NCBI GenBank assembly: GCA_028280845.1
Contig: JANQKZ010000038.1
Location: forward strand, 285,876-349,875
Source of the DNA: Opitutales bacterium
Lineage (GTDB): Bacteria; Verrucomicrobiota; Verrucomicrobiia; Opitutales; JABSRG01
Reading direction: 5' to 3'
Length of the DNA: 64,000 nt
In this document: one piece after another, positions 9,494 to 16,647 of the stretch
Layout of the letters: every line of letters starts with the position of its first letter
Numbering within the stretch: the first letter of the stretch is position 1
The notes under the pieces: generated by a model
Database searches by the model: none
Seen by the model: the letters and a program-made list of their open reading frames with translations, nothing else
What the model was told of the DNA's origin: nothing
Translations under genes and position numbers: made by a program

Positions 9494-10288
9494 ATGAAAC
9501 GCCTGTTTCTGCTCTTCGTCACCGCCTGCTTATGGCCTGTCCTCCTGATCGCTCAGGCTGGAGATGCCAACGGTCCGGCTCCCTCGGACAAGGAGACCAT
9601 GTCAGCCGGAGAACTGGGCGAAGCAGAGAGCCGAAACGCCCGGCTCAAACGCGCCCTCACCTACCCCATTCCCCCGGATCTGCGGAACTTGTTGATTGAA
9701 AACCCCTATGCCAGCTACCTCGTCAAAATTGGCGAGGATGGTTATGTCAAAGAGGCCATGTGTATCGGTGCCACCCATTTTGACCTGATCCGGCCCGGGA
9801 TGAATCAAGTGATCAAAGCGGAATTCGTGCCGGCCCTGAACCTGGGAATCCCTGTCTCCGTAACCGGAGTGGTCCATGTCCGCTTCTTCGACCCGGAACA
9901 GGAACTCTGGCAGAGCGGAGTAGATTACACCCCCTTTGGGGTCGACGTGACCCAGGGACTCGAACGGCGAATGTATAACGTAGCTCCCGATTCCTATGTG
10001 TTCAAGAAATCCAAGGTCAGCGAGTTGGACGATCTCCTTGTCGCCCTCGAGGGTGAGTTAGTGATCCTGGAAGACGAAGCCGGAAACAAAGCCGTCGGGG
10101 AATGTCGCATGGAATTCTATATCGGCTCAGATGGTAAGGTCTACTTTCCAAAGGTTCTCGAAAGTGAGGACGACCTCGTCAGTATGAGTGCCATCATGTC
10201 TCTGAAAAAATTTCGCTTTCAACCCCCTACCCACGAAGGTCGCCCCACCTTTGTTCAGGTCCGCCAGACCTTTCGCTTTACCAAGTAA
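9494..10288 (+). CDS. Secreted protein with two TonB-C-like modules, paralogue 1
   Basis: The 264-residue protein has a signal peptide (about 1-21) and no other membrane segment. Two related modules are visible at about 73-132 and 204-262. Each reads as short strands with a V/IG-x-DG-x-V turn, a helix with AIM or GMNQVIKA, then F-x-P-P or F-x-P-A and a final V-x-V-R-F strand. This is the layout of the TonB C-terminal domain. A normal TonB has an N-terminal anchor and a proline-rich span, and both are missing here. Two close paralogues follow in tandem. Function is unknown; the shared operator and neighbours suggest a role in glucan uptake. Confidence 0.7.
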   Translation: MKRLFLLFVTACLWPVLLIAQAGDANGPAPSDKETMSAGELGEAESRNARLKRALTYPIPPDLRNLLIENPYASYLVKIGEDGYVKEAMCIGATHFDLIRPGMNQVIKAEFVPALNLGIPVSVTGVVHVRFFDPEQELWQSGVDYTPFGVDVTQGLERRMYNVAPDSYVFKKSKVSELDDLLVALEGELVILEDEAGNKAVGECRMEFYIGSDGKVYFPKVLESEDDLVSMSAIMSLKKFRFQPPTHEGRPTFVQVRQTFRFTK

Positions 10289-10340
10289 GTTGCCCGGCTC
10301 CCGTCTTTGGCGCTTGAACCACAGGATCAATTCCCTCAAA

Positions 10341-10364
10341 ATAGATGCACTTTAATGCAACTAT
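10341..10364. promoter_or_regulatory. Candidate operator dyad, site C
   Basis: TGCA tetramers at 10346 and 10356 are flanked by ATAGA and ACTAT, giving inverted arms that match in 8 of 9 positions. The site lies 62 bp before the second TonB-C-like gene (10426), so that gene probably has its own promoter rather than depending on read-through from paralogue 1. Confidence 0.5.
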
Positions 10365-10425
10365 CAGGGCTGGCACTCCAACTGCCCTGCGTTATTCCTG
10401 AGTAAAATCCGATCCACCTTCCGCT

Positions 10426-11211
10426 ATGATGTCCCTTACCCCGTTTTCCATCAGCTCGATCTTCTTCCTCTCCACCGTGATATGGGCTCAAATGGATGGT
10501 GCGCATTCCGAGAAGGAAATAATGAACACCCAAGCTGCTCCGGTCGCTGATAGCCGCCACCCAAGATTGAAAGATAAAATCGTCCTCCCCGTACCCCCTG
10601 ACTTGCGTGGCCTCCTCATGGAACAACCTCAGGCCCGGTATTTAGTCCAGGTCAGTGAAGAGGGATTCGTGACCGAAGCGCTCTGCCTTGAAGCGACTCA
10701 TTTCGATTTGGTGGCCCCTGGAATGTCAAAAGTCCTACAGGCCGAGTTTTCCCCTGCTTTAAACCTTGGAATACCCGTATCGGTTGCGGGAATGATCCTC
10801 GTCAGATTCTATGACCCTGAACAGGAAGCCTGGAGATCTGGAGTAGATTACACCCCCTTCGGCAGCAATGTCTCCGTGGGCACCGAACGTTGGATGTACA
10901 ACATTTCCAGGGATTCCTACACTTACAGCGAGACCAAGATCGACGATCTGGATGATCTTTTGATCCTTCTGGAGGGAGAGATTGTGGTCCTGTCGGATGA
11001 CCAGGGAAACAAGGCTGCAGGAGAGTGTTTAGTAGAATTTTATATTGGACCGACTGGAAAAGTGCTCTTTCCCCGTATCATTCAAAGTGATGGGGAACTC
11101 GTCAGCATGAGCGCAATCATGTCCCTGAAGAAGTTCCGATACCAACCCCCCACCCGGGATGGAAGGGAAACCTACGTTCAGGTCCGGCAGACATTCCGCT
11201 TCACCGAATAG
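10426..11211 (+). CDS. Secreted protein with two TonB-C-like modules, paralogue 2
   Basis: This 261-residue protein is clearly homologous to the gene just upstream. Shared blocks include FSPALNLGIPVSV, SGVDYTPFG, ELDDLL or DLDDLL, and the C-terminal VSMSAIMSLKKFR with YVQVRQTFRF. A signal peptide lies at about 1-16. The two TonB-C-like modules are kept in the same order, with no proline-rich region. It has its own upstream dyad (site C). It arose by tandem duplication, and no enzymatic motif is visible. Function unknown. Confidence 0.7.
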   Translation: MMSLTPFSISSIFFLSTVIWAQMDGAHSEKEIMNTQAAPVADSRHPRLKDKIVLPVPPDLRGLLMEQPQARYLVQVSEEGFVTEALCLEATHFDLVAPGMSKVLQAEFSPALNLGIPVSVAGMILVRFYDPEQEAWRSGVDYTPFGSNVSVGTERWMYNISRDSYTYSETKIDDLDDLLILLEGEIVVLSDDQGNKAAGECLVEFYIGPTGKVLFPRIIQSDGELVSMSAIMSLKKFRYQPPTRDGRETYVQVRQTFRFTE

Positions 11212-11444
11212 GCAGCAGCCTCACCCAACTGGTGCTGGGTAAGCCGGTTCCTCTATACACTTTACCTGCAGTGTAGGGCCCCCTGCTCGCAGGGTGGCCA
11301 TGATTTGGCTGGGGAAAAAAAAGCTCAAGGTAAACATGCAGCCAGCGATAAGCCCTCGGCAGAGCATGAGGTCCAGGCCTGGAAATACTTCCCAATCACC
11401 AAGCCAGAGAGATTTTTATCGTGCACATGAATTAAAATTCTTAA

Positions 11445-11450
11445 TATAAT
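11445..11450 (+). promoter_or_regulatory. Possible -10 element close to start of paralogue 3
   Basis: TATAAT at 11445-11450 follows TGCACA (11422-11427) by 17 bp, a reasonable sigma-70-like pair. The transcription start would fall at about 11457, almost on the ATG at 11459, so the mRNA would have little or no leader. No Shine-Dalgarno sequence is visible. The pairing is by eye only. Confidence 0.3.
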
Positions 11451-11458
11451 GCTTCTCC

Positions 11459-12307
11459 ATGATAAGCACCAGGAGGTTTTTCAAACGCCGGGGCAAACCC
11501 GAAACCCTGGCAGGATATAGGAAATGGCTTCAAGCAGGTACGCCAGATGGGGCCTCGGGATGGTCTTGGATCATTTATGCCGTTTTAGCTATGGGATCCG
11601 CGTCGTTCGTTCTCACCCCACAACTGGATGCGGCCGACAATGGCGAAACGCGCCACCCTCAATTAAAAGCATTTCTGGAAATCCAGGTCCCCGAGCAACT
11701 CCGGAAATACTCGATGGAACGGCCCGAAGCGCACTTCCTGGTCATGGTGAATGAGAAGGGAAAAGTCACCGAAGCCCTTTGCCTTGGAGCAACCCATCGG
11801 GACCTGATCCAGCCAGGAATGTCTCGGGCCATGAAGGCCAAATTTGATCCAGGGCTTCGTGACGGACAACCCGTCACGGCATGGGCCATCGCCACCGTTT
11901 ATTTTTTTGATGCGGTACAGGAGGCGTGGTGGGCCGGGGGAATCGATGTCCCCCTAAGGGTGGATACATCCATGGGAGTAGATGAACGCTTTTATCATCT
12001 TTTCCAAAGCTCATTCGCTTATAGCAAGAGCAACCTCGGCGAGCTCGACGACGAATTACTTTTAGTCGAAGGCAGCCTGATCATCCTGTCCGATAAACAG
12101 GGAAACAAAGCGATGGGTGAATGCCTCGTAGAGTTTTACATTGATCCAGAGGGATTGGCTCGCTTTCCCCGTATTCTGGAAAGCGATAATGAACTGGTCA
12201 GCATGAGCGCACTCCAGTCCCTCCAAACGTTCCGATACCACCCTCCCACTCGAAACGGAAGGGAAACCTACGTTCAGGTCCGGCAACCCTTTCGCTTTCA
12301 GGATTAG
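11459..12307 (+). CDS. Secreted or anchored protein with two TonB-C-like modules, paralogue 3
   Basis: This 282-residue protein is the most diverged of the three tandem paralogues. The C-terminal module (MSALQSLQTFRYHPP, YVQVRQPFRF) is well kept, and the first module is recognisable (LVMVNEKGKVTEALCLGATH). The N-terminus is longer and basic (about 33 residues) before a hydrophobic segment at 35-58, so it could be an inner-membrane anchor rather than a cleaved signal. That is closer to a classical TonB topology, but there is still no proline-rich span. GH16 follows after 48 bp. Function unknown. Confidence 0.65.
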   Translation: MISTRRFFKRRGKPETLAGYRKWLQAGTPDGASGWSWIIYAVLAMGSASFVLTPQLDAADNGETRHPQLKAFLEIQVPEQLRKYSMERPEAHFLVMVNEKGKVTEALCLGATHRDLIQPGMSRAMKAKFDPGLRDGQPVTAWAIATVYFFDAVQEAWWAGGIDVPLRVDTSMGVDERFYHLFQSSFAYSKSNLGELDDELLLVEGSLIILSDKQGNKAMGECLVEFYIDPEGLARFPRILESDNELVSMSALQSLQTFRYHPPTRNGRETYVQVRQPFRFQD

Positions 12308-12320
12308 GCTCGCCTCTACC

Positions 12321-12352
12321 TTGACATAAGGCCTTTTTCTTTTTTCTATAAT
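12321..12352 (+). promoter_or_regulatory. Possible promoter of the GH16 gene
   Basis: TTGACA (12321-12326) and TATAAT (12347-12352) are both consensus hexamers but are 20 bp apart, longer than the ideal 17. The predicted transcription start (about 12359) would lie inside the start of the GH16 reading frame. Either the spacing hides a different -35 or the annotated start codon is not used. Confidence 0.35.
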
Positions 12353-12375
12353 AAAATGCAAAATAGTGCAATTTT
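12352..12375. promoter_or_regulatory. Candidate operator dyad, site D, overlapping the GH16 start
   Basis: TGCA tetramers occur at 12357 and 12367 with A-rich left and T-rich right flanks. The ATG of the GH16 reading frame (12356) is part of the first half-site, and the TATAAT at 12347 touches its left edge. A protein bound here would block RNA polymerase directly. Confidence 0.45.
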
Positions 12376-13363
12376 ATTACCCCTGATTCCCCTTCTCCTG
12401 CCTTTTACGCTCGCTGCTCAAGTCGATCTCCAAGCCAACCCGGCCGTAATCCTATCCCTCCGGACAGAGACTGGAAAACTCTACCAGGTCGAGGAATCGA
12501 CCGACATGAGCACCTGGTCTTCAACCGGTTACGCCTTTGAAGGTGACGGATCGACTTGGACCGAGACCTTTGCCAAAGAAGGTGAATCCCACTTCCTGCG
12601 CATCCGCGAACTGGATTCCAACGAATGGGGCTTGGTCTGGGCCGATGAATTCAATGGAGACCAGGTGAATTACTCAGACTGGTCCCACCTGCAGAATGGG
12701 GAAGGAGGCGGAAACAATGAACTTCAGTATTATACGATTGCCCCGGCCAATACCACCGTTTCGGACGGTTCCCTCAAGATAAAAGCAATCCGGGAAAGCT
12801 ATACCGATATTCGAGGAAATGGCTACGATTGGACCAGTGGCCGCATTCGCACCTACAGGCAGGTATCGTTTAAATATGGTCGTATTGAAGTACGGGCCAA
12901 ATTCCCGGCTGGTCAGGGATTCTGGCCCGCCATCTGGTTGCTCCCGAGGGATTCCGTCTACGGCACATGGGCCGCCAGCGGGGAGATCGACATTGTGGAA
13001 AACCGGGGCCAGGAACCCAATCAAATCTCCGGTACCATCCACTATGGCGGGCAATGGCCCAATAATACCTTCTCCGGCAGGGATTATGTCTTCAGCTCGG
13101 GAAATGTGAATGACGAATTTCATACATACGCGATTGAATGGGAAGCCGGAGAGATCCGGTGGTATGTCAATGGAGAACGCTACAGCACACAGACGGAATG
13201 GTCTTCGGAGGGAGGAGCCTTCCCTGCCCCATTTGATCAGGAGTTTTTTCTCATCATCAATCTGGCAGTTGGAGGCTGGTTTCCGGGAAATCCAGACGGC
13301 TCCACGCCACCCGAGGGAACGCTTGAGGTAGACTGGGTACGCTACTACAAAAAAGCCCCGTAG
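12356..13363 (+). CDS. GH16 endo-beta-1,3-glucanase (laminarinase-like)
   Basis: The 335-residue product has a hydrophobic N-terminus ending LAAQ (about 1-22). A short beta module (23-85) follows, of a type common in exported verrucomicrobial proteins (GKLYQVEESTD). Residues 90-333 form a GH16 domain with catalytic GEIDIVE: E210 nucleophile, D212 and E215 acid/base. NNELQYYT, FWPAIWLLP and the C-terminal LEVDWVRYY are typical of the laminarinase subfamily. It would cut beta-1,3-glucan outside the inner membrane. The start ATG lies inside the site D dyad and lacks a Shine-Dalgarno. No later ATG gives a signal peptide, so the start is doubtful but the domain is not. Confidence 0.9.
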   Translation: MQNSAILLPLIPLLLPFTLAAQVDLQANPAVILSLRTETGKLYQVEESTDMSTWSSTGYAFEGDGSTWTETFAKEGESHFLRIRELDSNEWGLVWADEFNGDQVNYSDWSHLQNGEGGGNNELQYYTIAPANTTVSDGSLKIKAIRESYTDIRGNGYDWTSGRIRTYRQVSFKYGRIEVRAKFPAGQGFWPAIWLLPRDSVYGTWAASGEIDIVENRGQEPNQISGTIHYGGQWPNNTFSGRDYVFSSGNVNDEFHTYAIEWEAGEIRWYVNGERYSTQTEWSSEGGAFPAPFDQEFFLIINLAVGGWFPGNPDGSTPPEGTLEVDWVRYYKKAP

Positions 13364-13491
13364 GTTCTTCCACGTGCACCGCACTACTTTTCGATCCTAT
13401 ACATTAAATCGGCAGCTGGGTTGCTTTTTTAGCAAATCCCTAGAAAAATGTGGCAATCTAAAACCGTTAGGATTTTCCGGGGTTTTATGCT

Positions 13492-14946
13492 TTGAATATG
13501 GATTTGCGCGGATTCCTCTCACTCTATGTCTTTCTCGTTTGCGTGGGCGGGCTTATGACAGGTTGTTCTCACAAACCAGAAACTTTCGGTCCCCCCGAAA
13601 CGATCGGTGAGTCCTTTTCCCGTGAGGGGCTCGCTCCGCTGGAGGATCGATGGTGGGAAAGCTTTGAAGACCCCCAGCTGAATGCACTGGTTGAACAGGC
13701 ATTGGAAGAGAATTTTTCCCTTCAAACCGCATGGGCACGGCTTGCACAGTTTGAAGCCCTGCGCAAACGCGCCCGTTCCAGCCTGTTTCCCACCCTGTCA
13801 GCCAGTGCCGGTGCCGATTACACCGAACAGATCAACGCTGGAAATAGTAACCTGGAGGGGGAGAGCTGGGACTTCAGTCTGAATGCCGCCTATGAGGTGG
13901 ACCTCTGGGGCAAACTCCGTTCGCGAAATGATGCCGCGAAACTGGATTTACTCGCAGAGGAAGAGACCCTGAAAACCGCCGCCATCACCGTTTCCGCCGC
14001 CGTGGCTTCGACCTGGTATCAACTTCAGGAGCAATATACCCAACTCGAGGTCCTCAATAACCAGATCAAAATCAACGAGGATACACTGAATCTGATCGAA
14101 ACCCGCTTCCGCCGAGGCCAGTCCGACTCCACCGACGTCCTCCAACAGCGGCGCTTGGCGGAACAACGCCGCGGAGAACGCGAAAATGTCCGATCCCGGA
14201 TTGAAGTTCTCGAAAATGCCCTCGCCATTCTGATCGCGCGGGACCCTGTCCAGGAAACCTTTCAAAACACCGGCCTGCTCACCGCGCTCCCACCTCTTCC
14301 CCAAACCGGAATCCCGGTGGATCTAGTCCGCCGTCGTCCCGATGTCCGCTCTGCCTTTTTCGCGGTCCAGGCAGCTGACCTGCGTGTGGCCGCCGCTATC
14401 GCTGACCGTTACCCTACCCTGCGATTGACGGCCTCGGGCCGAACCACGGGGGATAGCGCGAGCGACTTATTTGACTCCTGGTTGGTCAATCTCGCCGCCG
14501 GTCTGACCGCCCCCATCATCGACGGAGGCCAACGAAAATCAGAGCTTGAGCGCACCCGGGCCGTGGTAGCCGCGGAATACAATACCTTTGCCCGCATCCT
14601 TCTGGAAGCCCTCCAGGAAGTAGAAAATGCCCTCGAGCAGGAGTTCAGACAGGAACGATTTATTGAATCCCTCGAGAAACAACTCGAACTTGCCCGGGCC
14701 ACCACCCAACAAACCGGTGCCCGTTACCTCAGAGGAGCCGAAACTTACCTGCAGGTCCTCTCAGCCCAACAAACAGAGCAGGCCCTGGAACGGACCCTCC
14801 TGGGGGCCAGGCAAGACCTGATCGGCTTTCGCATCGACCTCAATCGGGCCCTCGCCGGCGGCTGGGAAATGACCCCGCCTACGGCCTACCCGGATTATAA
14901 GGACTACCTTTCCAACTTCCCCATGGATACCCTGGACTCGGAATGA
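13492..14946 (+). CDS. Outer-membrane factor of RND efflux system (TolC/NodT type lipoprotein)
   Basis: This 484-residue protein has a lipoprotein signal with lipobox GLMTGC (Cys25). The body carries the duplicated outer-membrane efflux protein pattern: two long helical pairs around FSLQTAWARLAQFEALRKRARSSLFP and the matching second half ending ALERTLLGARQDLIGFRIDLNRALAGGW. The NodT branch is indicated by PVDLVRRRPDVRSAFFAVQAADLRVAAAIADRYPTL-type sequence. It forms the trans-periplasmic exit duct for the adaptor (15142) and pump (16648) that follow. The ATG at 13498 is an alternative start. Confidence 0.92.
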   Translation: MNMDLRGFLSLYVFLVCVGGLMTGCSHKPETFGPPETIGESFSREGLAPLEDRWWESFEDPQLNALVEQALEENFSLQTAWARLAQFEALRKRARSSLFPTLSASAGADYTEQINAGNSNLEGESWDFSLNAAYEVDLWGKLRSRNDAAKLDLLAEEETLKTAAITVSAAVASTWYQLQEQYTQLEVLNNQIKINEDTLNLIETRFRRGQSDSTDVLQQRRLAEQRRGERENVRSRIEVLENALAILIARDPVQETFQNTGLLTALPPLPQTGIPVDLVRRRPDVRSAFFAVQAADLRVAAAIADRYPTLRLTASGRTTGDSASDLFDSWLVNLAAGLTAPIIDGGQRKSELERTRAVVAAEYNTFARILLEALQEVENALEQEFRQERFIESLEKQLELARATTQQTGARYLRGAETYLQVLSAQQTEQALERTLLGARQDLIGFRIDLNRALAGGWEMTPPTAYPDYKDYLSNFPMDTLDSE

Positions 14947-15059
14947 CCAGGTCTTGCCTCACTCTAAACCCTTCAAATCGTAGGACCCCGTGCCTGTCGC
15001 AGACCTGAGCAATGCCGAAAGCTACAGGACTAAATTACCATCTAAATTTCCAGTCCATA

Positions 15060-15132
15060 TGTAGAGTCCGCGCTCGCGCGTGGCAGAAGAATCTCATATT
15101 AATCCAACCTACGCGCGAGCGCGGGCTCTACA
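15060..15132. repeat. REP-like inverted repeat between efflux genes
   Basis: A 22-base arm (15060-15081) and its reverse complement (15111-15132) match at 21 of 22 positions around a 29-base AT-rich loop. The arms are alternating G/C words (CGCGCTCGCGCGT). A single related arm with two differences in 21 bases lies at 54627-54647, so this is a dispersed family. It sits just before the adaptor gene and could fold in the efflux mRNA. Confidence 0.75.
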
Positions 15133-15141
15133 ATTCAAACC

Positions 15142-16524
15142 ATGACCGAACCCACACATCCCCCGCCGGATACAGGACAGCAGCCCGCCAAGGGCTTCAT
15201 GAAATGGGTCCACCTCCTCTTCTCCAATTTACTCCCTATAGTTGTCCTCCTCGTTGGTTTTCTCATCGCGGCCACCCTTATGCGGACCAAGCCGTCGGCC
15301 GAGCGCCGCCCCCCCGAACGACAGGCCCGCCTCGTCGAAACGACTCAAATTCGCCCCTCCACCCAGCAGATCGTTATCCCTGCCATGGGGCGGGTGACGG
15401 CCTCAAAATCCGTCCCCCTTCGACCCCGAGTCACCGGAGAGGTCACCGAAGTCTCTGAAAACTTTATCCCCGGTGGCGTGTTTCAGGCCGGTGACATGAT
15501 CCTGCAAGTCGACCCCACGGATTACGAAATCGAAGTCCTCCGGCGCAAGGCAGAGGTAGCTCGCGCGAAAAGCTCCCTCCGCCTGGAAATGGGGCAGCAA
15601 TACATCGCCCAACAGGACTTTGAACTCCTCGGGGAAAACATCAGCGAGGAGGATGCCGAATACGTCTTGCGCCAACCTCAACTGGAAAGCGCAGAAGCCC
15701 AGCTCCGCGTGGCCGAGGTCCAACTCGAGGATGCCGAGCTGAACCTGCGCCGGACCACCATCCGCTCCCCCTTCAATGCGATTTCCCTTACCCGTAATGC
15801 CAACATCGGCACCCTCGTCAATCCCAACACCACCTTGACCGAGATTGCCGGTATTGATGAATTCTGGGTCGAGCTGGAAGTACCGGTCGATGCCCTCCAG
15901 TGGATCAATATCCCCAAGACCACTATGGAACCCGGATCCATGGTTCGCCTCTATGATGAAGCGGCCTGGGGCCAGGATGTCTTCCGCGAAGCCCGGGTCC
16001 TCCGCTTGACCGGCGAGGTCAATACCCAGAGCCGCATGGCCACCCTGCTCGTCTCCGTCGCCGATCCCCTCAGCTTTCAACCGGAGAATGCCGGTAAACC
16101 CGAACTGCTCCTCAATAGCTACGTCCGTGCTGAAATCATGGGTCGCTCCCTCGATCGCGTCATCTCCATTAAGCGCGAAAACCTGCACGAAGGCGACACC
16201 ATCTGGACCATCAACAGCGAAGGCCGCCTCGAAATCGATCCTGTCAATGTCATCTACCGCGGCCCTGAGGACATCCTCATCCGTATGCCAGGTGCCAGCA
16301 ACCTCCAGTTGATCACCACCAACCTCACCACCCCTGTCGAGGGCATGGCTCTGCGGACCGATACCGGAGGTCCGCCCGACTTCCGGCGTGAAGGCGGCGG
16401 TGGCCGCGCCGGTAATGCACAAGGCCAACGCCCCCGAACCGAAGACAAGCCCGAAGTAGCCCGTCGCAACAACCCTCCCCCTCAATCCCCTGCCACCTCC
16501 TCCCCTCCCCCCAACTCCAACTGA
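15142..16524 (+). CDS. RND efflux periplasmic adaptor (HlyD/MFP family)
   Basis: The 460-residue protein has an N-terminal membrane segment (about 32-50) with a cytoplasmic tail. A lipoyl/barrel-sandwich half (VIPAMGRVTASKSVPLRPRVTGEVTEVSENF), a helical hairpin (about 130-190), the second barrel half (LRRTTIRSPFNA) and a beta-barrel region follow. The C-terminus (about 415-460) is a low-complexity Gly/Arg/Pro/Ser tail. It links the outer-membrane factor encoded upstream to the inner-membrane pump encoded downstream. The REP-like repeat ends 9 bases before its start codon. Confidence 0.9.
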   Translation: MTEPTHPPPDTGQQPAKGFMKWVHLLFSNLLPIVVLLVGFLIAATLMRTKPSAERRPPERQARLVETTQIRPSTQQIVIPAMGRVTASKSVPLRPRVTGEVTEVSENFIPGGVFQAGDMILQVDPTDYEIEVLRRKAEVARAKSSLRLEMGQQYIAQQDFELLGENISEEDAEYVLRQPQLESAEAQLRVAEVQLEDAELNLRRTTIRSPFNAISLTRNANIGTLVNPNTTLTEIAGIDEFWVELEVPVDALQWINIPKTTMEPGSMVRLYDEAAWGQDVFREARVLRLTGEVNTQSRMATLLVSVADPLSFQPENAGKPELLLNSYVRAEIMGRSLDRVISIKRENLHEGDTIWTINSEGRLEIDPVNVIYRGPEDILIRMPGASNLQLITTNLTTPVEGMALRTDTGGPPDFRREGGGGRAGNAQGQRPRTEDKPEVARRNNPPPQSPATSSPPPNSN

Positions 16525-16647
16525 TCCTAGCGAAGTGTAACGCAGACCTCGGTGTAGCTCAGAGAGCGAAGACGGGCTCATGCGCTTAATCTTACTCCTA
16601 CTTTCCCTCTACCCCCCCCGCTCCACCACTCACACCTCCCCCAACCC

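Noticed and set aside
11422..11435. A dyad core before TonB-C-like paralogue 3
   Set aside because: TGCA is followed ten bases later by TTAA, only two of four positions matching, so I did not count it.
15403..16581. A 392-residue open frame antisense to the adaptor gene
   Set aside because: Same cause: codon bias of the real gene leaves the opposite strand open. No ribosome site, no recognisable family.
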